DNA from: Desulfuromonas sp.
Lineage (GTDB): Bacteria; Desulfobacterota; Desulfuromonadia; Desulfuromonadales; Desulfuromonadaceae
Direction of reading: 5' to 3'
Length of the DNA: 33,672 bases
Assembly (NCBI GenBank): GCA_028685815.1
Contig: JAQUDG010000015.1
Coordinates: 1 to 33,672 of the forward strand
This document shows, piece after piece, positions 8,734 through 16,591 of this stretch; the first letter of the stretch is position 1; each line of letters opens with the position of its first letter. A model generated the notes under the pieces. The model saw only the letters and a program-made list of their open reading frames with translations. It ran no database searches and had not been told where the DNA came from. A program made the translations under genes and the position numbers.

Positions 8734-10089
8734 TTGACTCAAAAGAAACGTGGCTTTTTGATGGCCTTGTGGGATTTTTTCTGTTCCCTAAAATTATCGA
8801 TTTTTACCCTGATTATGTTGGCAGTGACGTCCATTATTGGAACAGTCCTCCAGCAGAATCAGACTAAAGAGCAGTATCTCCATGTCTTTAGCCCGAAAAC
8901 ATATGCAATTCTGGATAAAATGCAGATGTTTGATATGTACCACTCCACGTGGTTTATCGGGCTGCTCATGTTGTTCTGCGTCAACCTTATCTGCTGTTCA
9001 ATTAAGCGCCTGCCCAGGGTATGGAAAATAGTAACCAAGCCGACGCTGGTGCCGAGCCAGGCAGTCCTAGATGCGTTCCCTAATACAGTGGAACGCACCG
9101 TGCGTGGCAGCTTGAGTGAGATTCGCCCTAGGATGGAGGTATTTGTTAAAGATAATTTTGCCGCCACCCGCAGCACTGAAACTGATGACGGGGTATACCT
9201 CTACGCGGAAAAGAACAAATATGCACGTTTCGGTGTGTATGTCACCCACATGTCTATCCTGATTATTTTCACTGGGGCCATAATTGGAAATGTTTTTGGT
9301 TATAAGGCCTATGTCAATATCCCCGAGGGCGGTTCCATCGACAAGGTGTGGTTGCGTAGCGGCGAGCCCGTAGATCTGGGATTCAAGGTGACGTGCGAGG
9401 CTTTCTCCGTAAGTTATTACCCGGATTCTCAGCGCCCTAAAGAGTATAAGAGTATCCTCACCGTAGAAGAGGATGGCGTAGTAGTGGTGGACAAGCGCCC
9501 CATCATTGTTAACGACCCGATGACCCACAACGGCATAACCTTCTATCAGTCAAACTTCGGCCCCGCGGGCTCAGAAATAATGACCGTCAAGGCGAAGCTG
9601 CGCGGCGAAGACAAGGCGCAGGTATATACCCTGCGCAGAGGGGAAAAAGCGCAACTGCCCGATGGAACTAGCATAACTGCGGCGGACTTCACCACCTCGT
9701 ACCGTAACTTCGGCCCTGCAGCACGTCTGAATGTCAGAAAACAGGGCGAAGATGAGATTTCGGTTATTGTCTTCAAGAACTTCCCCGAGTTTGATCAGCA
9801 GCGTAAAGGAACCTACCTGTTCAGTCTGGAGGATTTTACCCAGCGCTATTACACCGGCCTGCAGGCCACCAAGGACCCGGGTGTATGGGTGGTGTGGTTG
9901 GGCTGTACCCTGATGGTCATTGGATCTCTGATAGCGTTTTTTGTCTCTCATCAGCGCATGTGGGTTGTGTTGCGTGAGAAGGATGGGAAGGTCCAAGTTC
10001 GATTGGTGGGAACTGCGCACCGGAATCAACCTGCGTACGAGCTTTACTTTGATAAGCTCAAAGAGGCATTTAACAAACACCTAGCGTAG
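8734..10089 (+). CDS. resB: Cytochrome c biogenesis protein ResB/Ccs1
   Basis: ResB pairs with CcsA to form the System II synthase that exports haem and attaches it to apocytochrome c outside the membrane. The 451-residue protein has hydrophobic segments at about 20-38, 72-90 and 168-190, a large extracytoplasmic domain, and a last segment at about 384-405 before a basic tail. The family-typical GITFYQSNFGPAG stretch occurs in the extracytoplasmic part. The TTG start at 8734 is favoured by AAGGAG ten bases upstream; the next ATG (8761) would cut into the cytoplasmic lead. A GC-rich hairpin (arms 8684-8689 and 8712-8717) ends exactly where that Shine-Dalgarno begins. Confidence 0.92.
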   Translation: MTQKKRGFLMALWDFFCSLKLSIFTLIMLAVTSIIGTVLQQNQTKEQYLHVFSPKTYAILDKMQMFDMYHSTWFIGLLMLFCVNLICCSIKRLPRVWKIVTKPTLVPSQAVLDAFPNTVERTVRGSLSEIRPRMEVFVKDNFAATRSTETDDGVYLYAEKNKYARFGVYVTHMSILIIFTGAIIGNVFGYKAYVNIPEGGSIDKVWLRSGEPVDLGFKVTCEAFSVSYYPDSQRPKEYKSILTVEEDGVVVVDKRPIIVNDPMTHNGITFYQSNFGPAGSEIMTVKAKLRGEDKAQVYTLRRGEKAQLPDGTSITAADFTTSYRNFGPAARLNVRKQGEDEISVIVFKNFPEFDQQRKGTYLFSLEDFTQRYYTGLQATKDPGVWVVWLGCTLMVIGSLIAFFVSHQRMWVVLREKDGKVQVRLVGTAHRNQPAYELYFDKLKEAFNKHLA

Positions 10090-10119
10090 GCTGGCTTTGC
10101 ATATACAGGGAGATCTAAC

Positions 10120-10974
10120 ATGACTAGTGGATCGTATTTTAATATTGTTACCATCAGCTACTTTGCCTCAATGGTATTGTTTATCGCATTCTTAGCCACT
10201 AAGAGTTTTGGTGTCGCGCGCTTGGCGACGTGGGTGGCTATTCTAGGTTTTATTCTGCAAACGGTCGGTATTGGGCTGCGCTGGTACGAAACCTACCAGA
10301 TCCCTGGGGGGGCTGGTTATGCACCCATGTCGAACCTGTACGAATCGGTAGTGTTCTTTTCCTGGACCATCCTGCTGATTTATCTGCTCATCGAATGGAA
10401 GTACAAGCAGAAGGCCGTGGGAGCGTTTGTTTTGCCCTTTGCTTTTCTAGCCATGTCTTGGGCACAATTAAGTCTGGATTCTTCCATTGCACCGCTGGTG
10501 CCGGCGCTGCAGAGTAACTGGCTTACCTATCACGTTATCACTTGCTTCCTTGGTTATGCTGCCTTCGCGGTGGCCTGTGGCGTATCCATCATGTATCTGA
10601 TCAAGGTGGGGAGAGAGGAAGATGTGGGACGCGGTAAAGCAGGGGGCGTTTTGAGTCTGTTTCCCAGCGCTAAAATTCTGGATGACCTTAACTATAAAGC
10701 TATAATGATCGGCTTTCCGCTGCTGAGCATCGGGATTATAACCGGCGCCGCTTGGGCCAACTACGCCTGGGGCACCTACTGGAGTTGGGACCCCAAAGAG
10801 ACTTGGAGTCTGATTGTGTGGTTTATCTATGCGGCGTTTCTGCATGCGCGCATAACCCGGGGTTGGGCAGGGCGGCGTGCCGCTATTTTGTCCATTATCG
10901 GCTTCGCGGCGACAATTTTCTGCTACCTAGGGGTTAACCTGCTTCTGTCAGGACTGCACTCATACGGTTCCTGA
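10120..10974 (+). CDS. ccsA: Cytochrome c biogenesis protein CcsA/ResC (haem-handling)
   Basis: CcsA is the integral-membrane partner of ResB and a member of the haem-handling protein family. The 284-residue sequence has about eight hydrophobic segments. It carries the tryptophan-rich WWD-type signature WGTYWSWDPKETW at 217-229 and conserved histidines at 138 and 242 flanking it in the fold. Another family stretch is PMSNLYES at 69-76, in a periplasmic loop. The ATG at 10120 follows AGGGAG with seven-base spacing. It lies 30 nt after resB, so the pair forms an operon that ends at the terminator at 11004. No c-type cytochrome gene is adjacent. Confidence 0.95.
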   Translation: MTSGSYFNIVTISYFASMVLFIAFLATKSFGVARLATWVAILGFILQTVGIGLRWYETYQIPGGAGYAPMSNLYESVVFFSWTILLIYLLIEWKYKQKAVGAFVLPFAFLAMSWAQLSLDSSIAPLVPALQSNWLTYHVITCFLGYAAFAVACGVSIMYLIKVGREEDVGRGKAGGVLSLFPSAKILDDLNYKAIMIGFPLLSIGIITGAAWANYAWGTYWSWDPKETWSLIVWFIYAAFLHARITRGWAGRRAAILSIIGFAATIFCYLGVNLLLSGLHSYGS

Positions 10975-11003
10975 GTAAGATATTAAGCTGATCACGTAAA
11001 ACA

Positions 11004-11039
11004 AAAAAGCCCATCCTGCACGTTGAGGATGGGCTTTTT
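11004..11039. terminator. Bidirectional intrinsic terminator between ccsA and bfr
   Basis: The arms 11004-11017 and 11026-11039 form a perfect 14-bp stem (AGCCCATCCT core, flanked by A-run and T-run) with an 8-nt loop. Because A and T tracts flank the GC core, it can terminate both the rightward resB-ccsA transcript and the leftward bfr transcript that converges on it. Confidence 0.95.
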
Positions 11040-11069
11040 GTATCGTGTTTTGTCTGAACAGCTACGTTG

Positions 11070-11537
11070 CTAGCGCGTTTGCTTTGACAGATAGCGTTGT
11101 AACCCCATCTGCTCAATTTGATCCTGTTGCTCTTCAATCCAGTCAAGGTGCTCTTCTTCGTCCTTGAGGATTTGCTCTAACAGCGCCTTGGTGCCGTTAT
11201 CTCCCACCTCCAGCGCTAGCTTAATGGTGTTGTTATACTGCTTTATGGCATCGGTCTCGGCAAAACTATCGTTCTTGTGCATCTCATCCACGTGCTCACC
11301 GATGCTAATTTTGCTGAGATTGCTGACAATCGGACGTCCTTCGAGGAAAAGAATGCGTTCAATGAGTTTCTCAGCGTGTATCATCTCCTGTATGGAACGC
11401 TTCTTTATGGCTTCCTGCAAGGTTTTGTAGCCCCAGTCTTCGCACATCTCAGCATGGACAAAATACTGATTGATGGCGCCAAGCTCTTCAGAAAGACGAT
11501 TGTTGAGTTCAGCAATAAGTTGCGGGTTCCCCTTCAT
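11070..11537 (-). CDS. bfr: Bacterioferritin (haem-binding type)
   Basis: This is a 24-subunit iron-storage protein that oxidises Fe(II) and stores ferric mineral in the cytoplasm. At 155 residues it has the usual length. All ferroxidase residues are at canonical positions: E18, E51, H54, E94, E127 and H130, with Y25 beside the centre. Met52, the axial ligand of the inter-subunit haem, is present, so this is a true bacterioferritin rather than a haem-free ferritin or Dps. The start at 11537 has AAGGAG six bases upstream. The gene stands alone; no bacterioferritin-associated ferredoxin is adjacent. The 196-nt upstream gap has a TACAAT near the gene but no clear -35 box or Fur site that I could recognise. 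Confidence 0.96.
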   Translation of the reverse strand: MKGNPQLIAELNNRLSEELGAINQYFVHAEMCEDWGYKTLQEAIKKRSIQEMIHAEKLIERILFLEGRPIVSNLSKISIGEHVDEMHKNDSFAETDAIKQYNNTIKLALEVGDNGTKALLEQILKDEEEHLDWIEEQQDQIEQMGLQRYLSKQTR

Positions 11538-11733
11538 GTGTTGCTCCTTTCGTGGCTATGATTGTATTCTCTGGTCTTCGCTCAGCCTCACTGCGCGGCG
11601 CTCCCGTTCTGCTTTGGCTACGCTGGTGCCAGGCTGCTGTCTGACACTTAAGTTTAGCGGCTGAATTTGAATGCGCAACTGTGAGTGGGGAATAAATTTT
11701 GCGGGGCAACCCGAGTCCACGTCGAACAGAGAG

Positions 11734-12807
11734 TTAAAGCCAGTTGCGTCGGCGGAAGAAGCGCAACATGAAGAGCGCGACAGAAATCAATACCCCCCAG
11801 AAAATAAAATAGCTGTAGCGGTAACGTAGCTCGGGAAGGTGCTCAAAGTTAGTGCCGTAGATCCCGGTTATAAAGGTAAGAGGGATAAATATTGCCGAAA
11901 ATATGGTCAGTACCTTCATGATTTCGTTGAGACGATTGTTGATCCCAGTACTGTAAACTTCAAGATAATCGGAAAGGATATCGCGGTAGGTTTCTATTGT
12001 TTCAGCGCTCTGGGTTGATAGGTCGAGCAGATCCTTGAGAAAAGGGGTGCTGGATTCACAGATGAGATCACTTTCTAGCTTGCTTAATTGGAGGATGAAT
12101 TCCCGCGCTGGCCGCACGGTCTTGCGTAAGTAGTTTATTTCTCTTTTATAAAGATTGATTTTCCCCAGGACATTCTGGTTGGGATTAGTGATGACCTCAT
12201 CTTCAAGATCTTCTATCTGTTCGCCAAGGTGCTCGATTGAGGAGATGTAATTATCTACCACAGAATCTAGGAGCGTATAGGTGAGGTAGTCGGTGCAGTT
12301 TTTGCGGATACGTCCACGACTTTTGCGAATCCGCTCGCGCACAGGGTCGAAAACGTCACTGGGTTGTTCTTGAAATGTGAGGACGAAGGAGTCACCTAAG
12401 ACAACACTGAGTTGCTCGCTGCGGATAATTTGAGATTTCTGATCAAAATACATCATTTTCAGGACAAAGTAGAGGTAGTGGTCAAACTCCACCATCTTTG
12501 GACGCTGGCCGGTGTGAAGAATATCCTCTACCGTTAAAGAGTGGAGGTTAAAGGCGGTACCGATGTTTTTAATCATCTCACTGTCGTGAAGACCAACAAC
12601 GTCAAACCATTGTACCTGCGTTTTTTGCTCGGCAATCTCTACGTAAAGGGGTAACGCTGAGGGGTCAATAATTGTTTCTTCAAATTTGTCCTGCGTATAC
12701 AACATAGATTTAATGCTAATCGCGGCAACTTTCTGCTCCCCAACAAATACGGCTGAGCCTGGTGGGAGCCCCAGGGTTGCTTCCTTTTTCTTTAAAAACC
12801 TGGCCAT
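11734..12807 (-). CDS. corA: CorA-family divalent cation transporter with GTN signature
   Basis: This is a pentameric inner-membrane channel for Mg2+ or related metals. The 357-residue protein has the standard plan: a cytoplasmic alpha/beta domain (about 1-240), a long charged helix, and two C-terminal membrane segments (about 298-318 and 332-350) ending in a basic tail. The loop between them should read YGMNF, but here it reads YGTNFEHLPEL, with codon ACT for Thr, so the near-universal GMN becomes GTN. The following EHLPEL matches ordinary CorA, which argues against a degenerate gene. The start at 12807 has AAGGAA six bases upstream. It probably still moves divalent cations, but ion preference could differ. 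Confidence 0.9.
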   Translation of the reverse strand: MARFLKKKEATLGLPPGSAVFVGEQKVAAISIKSMLYTQDKFEETIIDPSALPLYVEIAEQKTQVQWFDVVGLHDSEMIKNIGTAFNLHSLTVEDILHTGQRPKMVEFDHYLYFVLKMMYFDQKSQIIRSEQLSVVLGDSFVLTFQEQPSDVFDPVRERIRKSRGRIRKNCTDYLTYTLLDSVVDNYISSIEHLGEQIEDLEDEVITNPNQNVLGKINLYKREINYLRKTVRPAREFILQLSKLESDLICESSTPFLKDLLDLSTQSAETIETYRDILSDYLEVYSTGINNRLNEIMKVLTIFSAIFIPLTFITGIYGTNFEHLPELRYRYSYFIFWGVLISVALFMLRFFRRRNWL

Positions 12808-12980
12808 GCTATATTCCTTTCTCTGTAGTATCCAGATAACTGCATCCTCTGTGGCGGAAGTAAACCTGAAGGCGCGTTTTGCTTTACGGCTCGACTTTTA
12901 TCTAGTTGAGGATAGCTTGCCAAAAATAATTTTGCACCCAGCAATAGGGGCGAAAAACATTCTATCGGGGCGCGAGTACG

Positions 12981-13847
12981 ATGAAGGTGGCGGAGATGGT
13001 GGACGGTGAATTAAATAGCCGCAAAAATGGTAAGAGCGGAGTGCATAGCTGGTTAAATGAAGACGAAACCCTAGATCAACTACGTTGTGGCGGTCTGCAA
13101 CTGATTCAGCACCGCAGGGGGTACCGGTTCTCCCTTGATCCGGTGCTGTTGGCCCACTTTGCTACGGTAAAACCACATGAAATTGTGCTGGATATGGGTA
13201 GTGGGTGCGGAGTTATCGCCTTGCTCCTGGCCAAGCTGCATAACGGTGTTAAAGTGACTGGCGTGGAGATTCAGGCAGCGCAGGCGCAACGCGCGCAGCG
13301 TAGTGTGCGCTTGAACAAGTTGGAAGAGCAAGTCTGGATAGAAACTGCGGATGTGTGCCAGTGGACGCCGGGAGCGCAGATTCTATTTGACCGAGTGGTG
13401 TGCAATCCTCCGTTTCGTTCCCCTCAGGGCGGGCGCTTATCTGCCGGAGACGAGCGGCGTATTTCACGGCATGAAATTTGTGGGACCTTGGAAGATTTTG
13501 TCCGAACTGCGGCACGATTGGTGCGCGGGGGAGGTACCCTAAGTATGGTACATCTGCCGGAGCGGTTTGTGGATATAGTCACTGCCATGCGTGGCGGGGG
13601 GCTAGAGCCTAGGCGGGTGCGTATGGTACATAGTCGTTGGGGAGAGCAGGCGCGGCTGCTGCTTATCGAAGCACGCCGTGGGACTGGCCAGGGAATGGTG
13701 GTTGAGCCACCCCTGTATGTGTATGCAGAGGGCGTTAGCGCGGAAGGTCAAGTTGGAAGCGAGAAGGGGCAGGGTGGAGGAGGTAATGCCAGCAGCGCGC
13801 GCGCAAATTATAGCGCCGAGGTTGCGAGCTACTATGACTGCTGCTGA
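12981..13847 (+). CDS. TrmN6/YfiC-like tRNA (adenine-N6) methyltransferase
   Basis: A class I SAM methyltransferase resembling TrmN6, which methylates A37 of tRNA1(Val). The family opening ETLDQL-(x)n-RGYRFSLDPVLLAHF is present, followed by SAM motif I VLDMGSGCGVIALL, an acidic motif II residue in VTGVEIQ, and the catalytic-type NPPF in motif IV. The first 28 residues before ETLDQL are unusual, so the start is uncertain; 12996 is an alternative, and neither has a good Shine-Dalgarno. Near residues 250-275 there is a glycine- and serine-rich linker before the expected end YSAEVASYY. The last 16 bases overlap the end of the convergent DciA-like gene. Target specificity is inferred from family only. 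Confidence 0.82.
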   Translation: MKVAEMVDGELNSRKNGKSGVHSWLNEDETLDQLRCGGLQLIQHRRGYRFSLDPVLLAHFATVKPHEIVLDMGSGCGVIALLLAKLHNGVKVTGVEIQAAQAQRAQRSVRLNKLEEQVWIETADVCQWTPGAQILFDRVVCNPPFRSPQGGRLSAGDERRISRHEICGTLEDFVRTAARLVRGGGTLSMVHLPERFVDIVTAMRGGGLEPRRVRMVHSRWGEQARLLLIEARRGTGQGMVVEPPLYVYAEGVSAEGQVGSEKGQGGGGNASSARANYSAEVASYYDCC

Positions 13848-14368
13848 GATGTCCATTCAATCTGCCGGAGCTTGTCCAGACGCATCTGCTTGCTAAGCAG
13901 GCGTAGCATGGCGTTGCGCACGTTTTCATCCTTAATTGTTTCAACTAGGCGCTCTGCCCTGTGCATCTCCATGGTGCTGAGCTCCGGAAGTACCAGGTCC
14001 ACTTGCGGTTCTCTTCTGATTGGCGGTTCTGGGGTTTTGCGGCGCAGGTACATGCTGTCGATAGGGGGGCAGTTTAGTTCGCGGTTAAGCTTGGCGAGGA
14101 TCTGTGGCTTTAGGAGTTGCAGTTGCTGCATCCACACGGCGTGATCTACCCTGACTTCAAGGACGTTGTTGCGGATACTTGCAGGGCGTGCGTGGGCGGC
14201 GATTTGGGCCCCGACCACCTTATCCCATATTGTCCAGACCTGGTGTTGCTCGATCCGCGAGGCGATCCCCATATCGTCGAAGAGGGTCTTGACGATAGAA
14301 CGCGTGGTCGCACCAAATCTAGAGGTGGAGAATCTAATGCTCACGGATTGGCTCTTCGGTGCATCCAT
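13832..14368 (-). CDS. DUF721 / DciA-like protein (putative DnaB helicase loader)
   Basis: The 178-residue protein carries a DUF721 domain at about 20-105: TLFDDMG, VWTIWDKVVGAQIAAHARP, and NVLEVRVDHAVWMQQLQLLKPQILAKLN. DciA, in the same family, loads or supports the replicative helicase DnaB in bacteria lacking DnaC or DnaI. The C-terminal part after about residue 115 is charged, with a helical stretch. The ATG at 14368 overlaps the upstream membrane-protein gene by 28 nt without a clear ribosome site. A GTG at 14344 would overlap the upstream stop as GTGA and has a partial GAAGAG site, so it is a serious alternative. Transcription is probably from the promoter at 14708-14736. Confidence 0.8.
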   Translation of the reverse strand: MDAPKSQSVSIRFSTSRFGATTRSIVKTLFDDMGIASRIEQHQVWTIWDKVVGAQIAAHARPASIRNNVLEVRVDHAVWMQQLQLLKPQILAKLNRELNCPPIDSMYLRRKTPEPPIRREPQVDLVLPELSTMEMHRAERLVETIKDENVRNAMLRLLSKQMRLDKLRQIEWTSQQQS

Positions 14369-14595
14369 CCACCGCTAAGTTGACCGAGAACTGCACATGC
14401 AAGGGTGAACGGAATTACATGCCAGCCGAAGTCAAGAGATGTGCGCATCCATACGATAAATGGGATGGAGGCGTGGATATAGAAAAACCAGACCAGAGAT
14501 CCCTTGCGCGCATTCTGGCGCAGATAGCCAAGCACAATGTTGCTCAGCAAGGCAAAGGCCAGTAGCGTGGTCAAATAGATCCAAGAAAAATGCAT
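14341..14595 (-). CDS. Small membrane protein of unknown function
   Basis: I do not recognise a named family. The 84-residue protein has three hydrophobic stretches: IYLTTLLAFALLSNIVLGYL, LVWFFYIHASIPFIVWM and VIPFTLACAVLGQL. Basic residues (RQNARKG) lie between the first two, and a short HRRANP tail ends it. It immediately precedes and overlaps the DciA-like gene, and the pair shares one good promoter. An in-frame ATG at 14661 would add 22 basic, polar residues; neither start has a strong Shine-Dalgarno. The shared transcript suggests co-expression with a replication gene but does not prove a functional link. Confidence 0.6.
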   Translation of the reverse strand: MHFSWIYLTTLLAFALLSNIVLGYLRQNARKGSLVWFFYIHASIPFIVWMRTSLDFGWHVIPFTLACAVLGQLSGGWMHRRANP

Positions 14596-14707
14596 GATGG
14601 TGGGCGATGTCCTGCGTTTTGGTTGGCGAGACGCGACGGGATCGGCTCGGTTCTGGAGCATGAAATTATCGATGTTACTTCAATCTGCAATCTAGACTGA
14701 AACTGGC

Positions 14708-14736
14708 ACTTTAGTCATTTGCGGGCATGCTGTCAA
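14708..14736 (-). promoter_or_regulatory. Sigma-70-type promoter for the membrane protein-dciA pair
   Basis: On the minus strand TTGACA (14731-14736) is followed after exactly 17 nt by TAAAGT (14708-14713). Transcription would start around 14700, giving a leader of roughly 40 or 105 nt depending on the translational start. It lies just inside the upstream edge of the divergent DUF3343 gene. Confidence 0.65.
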
Positions 14737-14765
14737 TCGGGTGGATTGGCGAGGGGGAACGTATT

Positions 14766-15032
14766 ATGAGAATGATACAGGCACATCATCGCCTGCTGGT
14801 GTTTAATTCGGTTCACCGCGTGATGGTAGCCGAAGGGAAACTCAAAGAGAAGTTTGATGTCCTCCTGATACCGGTTCCGGCGGATATCTCAGCGGACTGC
14901 GGTATGGTGCTGCGTTTTAGTGACGTGGACGAGGACGCGATTCTTCAGACGTTGTGCCAGTTGAAACTTGAACCATTTAGCATCTATGCGCCGCAGGCAG
15001 ATGGCTTTGCACAGGTAGGGGATTTTTCTTGA
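14766..15032 (+). CDS. DUF3343 protein (putative Se/S carrier-like)
   Basis: An 88-residue protein matching the DUF3343 pattern: a hydrophobic first strand ending in a short S/T-containing helix (LLVFNSVHRVMVAEGKL), then LIPVPADISADCGMVLRF with the family's conserved cysteine, and a final region ending IYAP. Family members are called putative selenium- or sulfur-carrier-like proteins from sequence, and a mechanism has not been established as far as I know. The ATG at 14766 is chosen because AGGGGG lies eight bases upstream; an ATG at 14727 is in frame but lacks this. The gene sits directly upstream of ffh, and its stop codon lies within the ffh promoter -35 box. Confidence 0.78.
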   Translation: MRMIQAHHRLLVFNSVHRVMVAEGKLKEKFDVLLIPVPADISADCGMVLRFSDVDEDAILQTLCQLKLEPFSIYAPQADGFAQVGDFS

Positions 15033-15057
15033 CAACGTCGGTGCCCCTAACTATAGT
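15029..15057 (+). promoter_or_regulatory. Strong sigma-70 promoter of the ffh operon
   Basis: A perfect TTGACA (15029-15034), a 17-nt spacer and TATAGT (15052-15057, 5 of 6 consensus). The -35 box includes the stop codon of the DUF3343 gene. It would drive ffh and probably the following ribosomal genes. The mraZ promoter has the same hexamers and spacing. Confidence 0.85.
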
Positions 15058-15126
15058 CGCTGTCTGCTATTTTTGCACAATTTGCGCAGTGCTGTAGGCG
15101 CTGATATAGAGATAACGGGGTAATAA

Positions 15127-16485
15127 ATGTTTGACGGTTTAAGTGACAAACTTGATTCAGTATTCAGTAAGCTGCGTGGGCAAGGGCGTCTAAGTGAGGC
15201 CCAGGTTGTTGAAGCCCTACGTGAAGTGCGACTGGTGCTCCTCGAAGCCGACGTAAACTTTAAGGTCGTTAAAGATTTTATTGCTGCGGTCCAAGCGCGT
15301 GCGACGGGCACTGATGTGCTCAAGAGTTTAACGCCGGATCAGCAGGTGATAAAGATCGTCCGCGAAGAGCTCGGGCGTCTGATGGGAGAGGGCGAGGATA
15401 ATCAACTCAACCTCGCAGCCAGCCCACCGGTAACCATCATGCTTTGTGGTCTGCAGGGTGCGGGTAAAACTACCACCTGCGGCAAGTTGGCCAAAAAGCT
15501 GCGCCAAGAAAAACGTAAGCCCCTCATGGTTCCTGCGGACGTGTATCGCCCGGCCGCTATCGAACAGCTTAAAACCTTGGGGCGCCAGCTCGAAATAGAT
15601 GTGTTCGACTCCGATCCACAGCAGAGTCCGGTGGATATCTGTACCCAGGCGCGTGCCTACGCGGTAAATCACGGTTACGACACCCTGATTCTGGATACTG
15701 CAGGGCGTCTGCATATTGACGACACCCTCATGACAGAGCTGGAACAAATCAGTGCGGCGGTTAAACCGCATGAGATCTTGTTCGTAGCAGATGCCATGAC
15801 CGGTCAGGACGCAGTAAACGTAGTCAAAGAATTTGACGCGCGTCTCAATATTACCGGGGTGATCCTGACCAAGCTCGATGGTGACGCCAGAGGTGGTGCC
15901 GCGCTGTCGGTTCGCGCCGTAACCGGAAAACCGATCAAGTTTGTCGGCGTGGGGGAGAAACTCGATGCCCTTGAGGTATTCCATGCCGATCGCATGGCGC
16001 AGCGTATTCTGGATATGGGGGATGTCCTCTCCCTAATCGAGAAAGCGGAAGCGAGTATCGACAAGGACGAAGCGGCGCGGATGGAAGAAGCCATGCGTAG
16101 CGAAGGCTTCACCTTGGAGACATTCCGCGATCAATTGCAAATGATCAAGAAGATGGGCTCCATGAGCTCGCTGATGAAGATGATCCCCGGCATGAACAAA
16201 GCCATGAAAAAGGCCAGTGGCATGCAGGTCCCCGATAAAGAACTCAAAAAGATTGAGGCGATCATCTCTTCAATGACCGCCCATGAGCGACGTAACCATA
16301 AACTGATCAATGGTTCACGCCGTTTGCGGATTGCTAAGGGCAGCGGTTCTAGAATTCAAGATGTCAATCAGTTGCTCAAGCGCTTTACCGAAGCGCAAAA
16401 AATGATGAAGAAAATGCACAAGATGGGTCCGAAGGGGCTCAAGAACATGCTCGGCGGCGCAGGTGGTCCCCAACTCCCCTTCTGA
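15127..16485 (+). CDS. ffh: Signal recognition particle protein Ffh (SRP54)
   Basis: Ffh is the GTPase of the signal recognition particle. It binds 4.5S RNA and the signal peptides of nascent membrane proteins and delivers ribosomes to FtsY. The 452-residue protein has the N-terminal helical domain (about 1-85), then the G domain with P-loop GLQGAGKTTT at 108-117, DTAGRLHIDD and TKLDGDARGGAAL. The methionine-rich M domain (about 300-452) contains SRP RNA-binding residues near GSGSRIQDVNQLLKRF and a KMHKMGPKG stretch. The ATG at 15127 has a modest GGGG site. It heads the ffh-rpsP-rimM-trmD-rplS cluster. No 4.5S RNA gene was found in the window. Confidence 0.97.
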   Translation: MFDGLSDKLDSVFSKLRGQGRLSEAQVVEALREVRLVLLEADVNFKVVKDFIAAVQARATGTDVLKSLTPDQQVIKIVREELGRLMGEGEDNQLNLAASPPVTIMLCGLQGAGKTTTCGKLAKKLRQEKRKPLMVPADVYRPAAIEQLKTLGRQLEIDVFDSDPQQSPVDICTQARAYAVNHGYDTLILDTAGRLHIDDTLMTELEQISAAVKPHEILFVADAMTGQDAVNVVKEFDARLNITGVILTKLDGDARGGAALSVRAVTGKPIKFVGVGEKLDALEVFHADRMAQRILDMGDVLSLIEKAEASIDKDEAARMEEAMRSEGFTLETFRDQLQMIKKMGSMSSLMKMIPGMNKAMKKASGMQVPDKELKKIEAIISSMTAHERRNHKLINGSRRLRIAKGSGSRIQDVNQLLKRFTEAQKMMKKMHKMGPKGLKNMLGGAGGPQLPF

Positions 16486-16510
16486 TTCACCTGAATTTAT
16501 ACCAGAATTT

Positions 16511-16534
16511 GTGCAGGGTATAGTACCCTGTCAC
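16511..16534 (+). other. Hairpin in the ffh-rpsP gap
   Basis: GTGCAGGGTA and TACCCTGTCAC can pair into a roughly 10-bp stem with one bulged T and a 3-nt loop. There is no T-run after it, so it is not a standard terminator. It lies about 58 nt before the rpsP start and could be a leader structure, an mRNA processing site or a weak attenuator. Confidence 0.45.
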
Positions 16535-16591
16535 TACCGTGTCTGCAGAGAAACCGCAGGCGTTTGTACCACCTTACGAGAGGAAAAAATA

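Noticed and set aside
15328-15984. Minus-strand open frame of 218 codons within ffh
   Set aside because: It is a shadow of the conserved Ffh GTPase domain, with no family resemblance or ribosome site.
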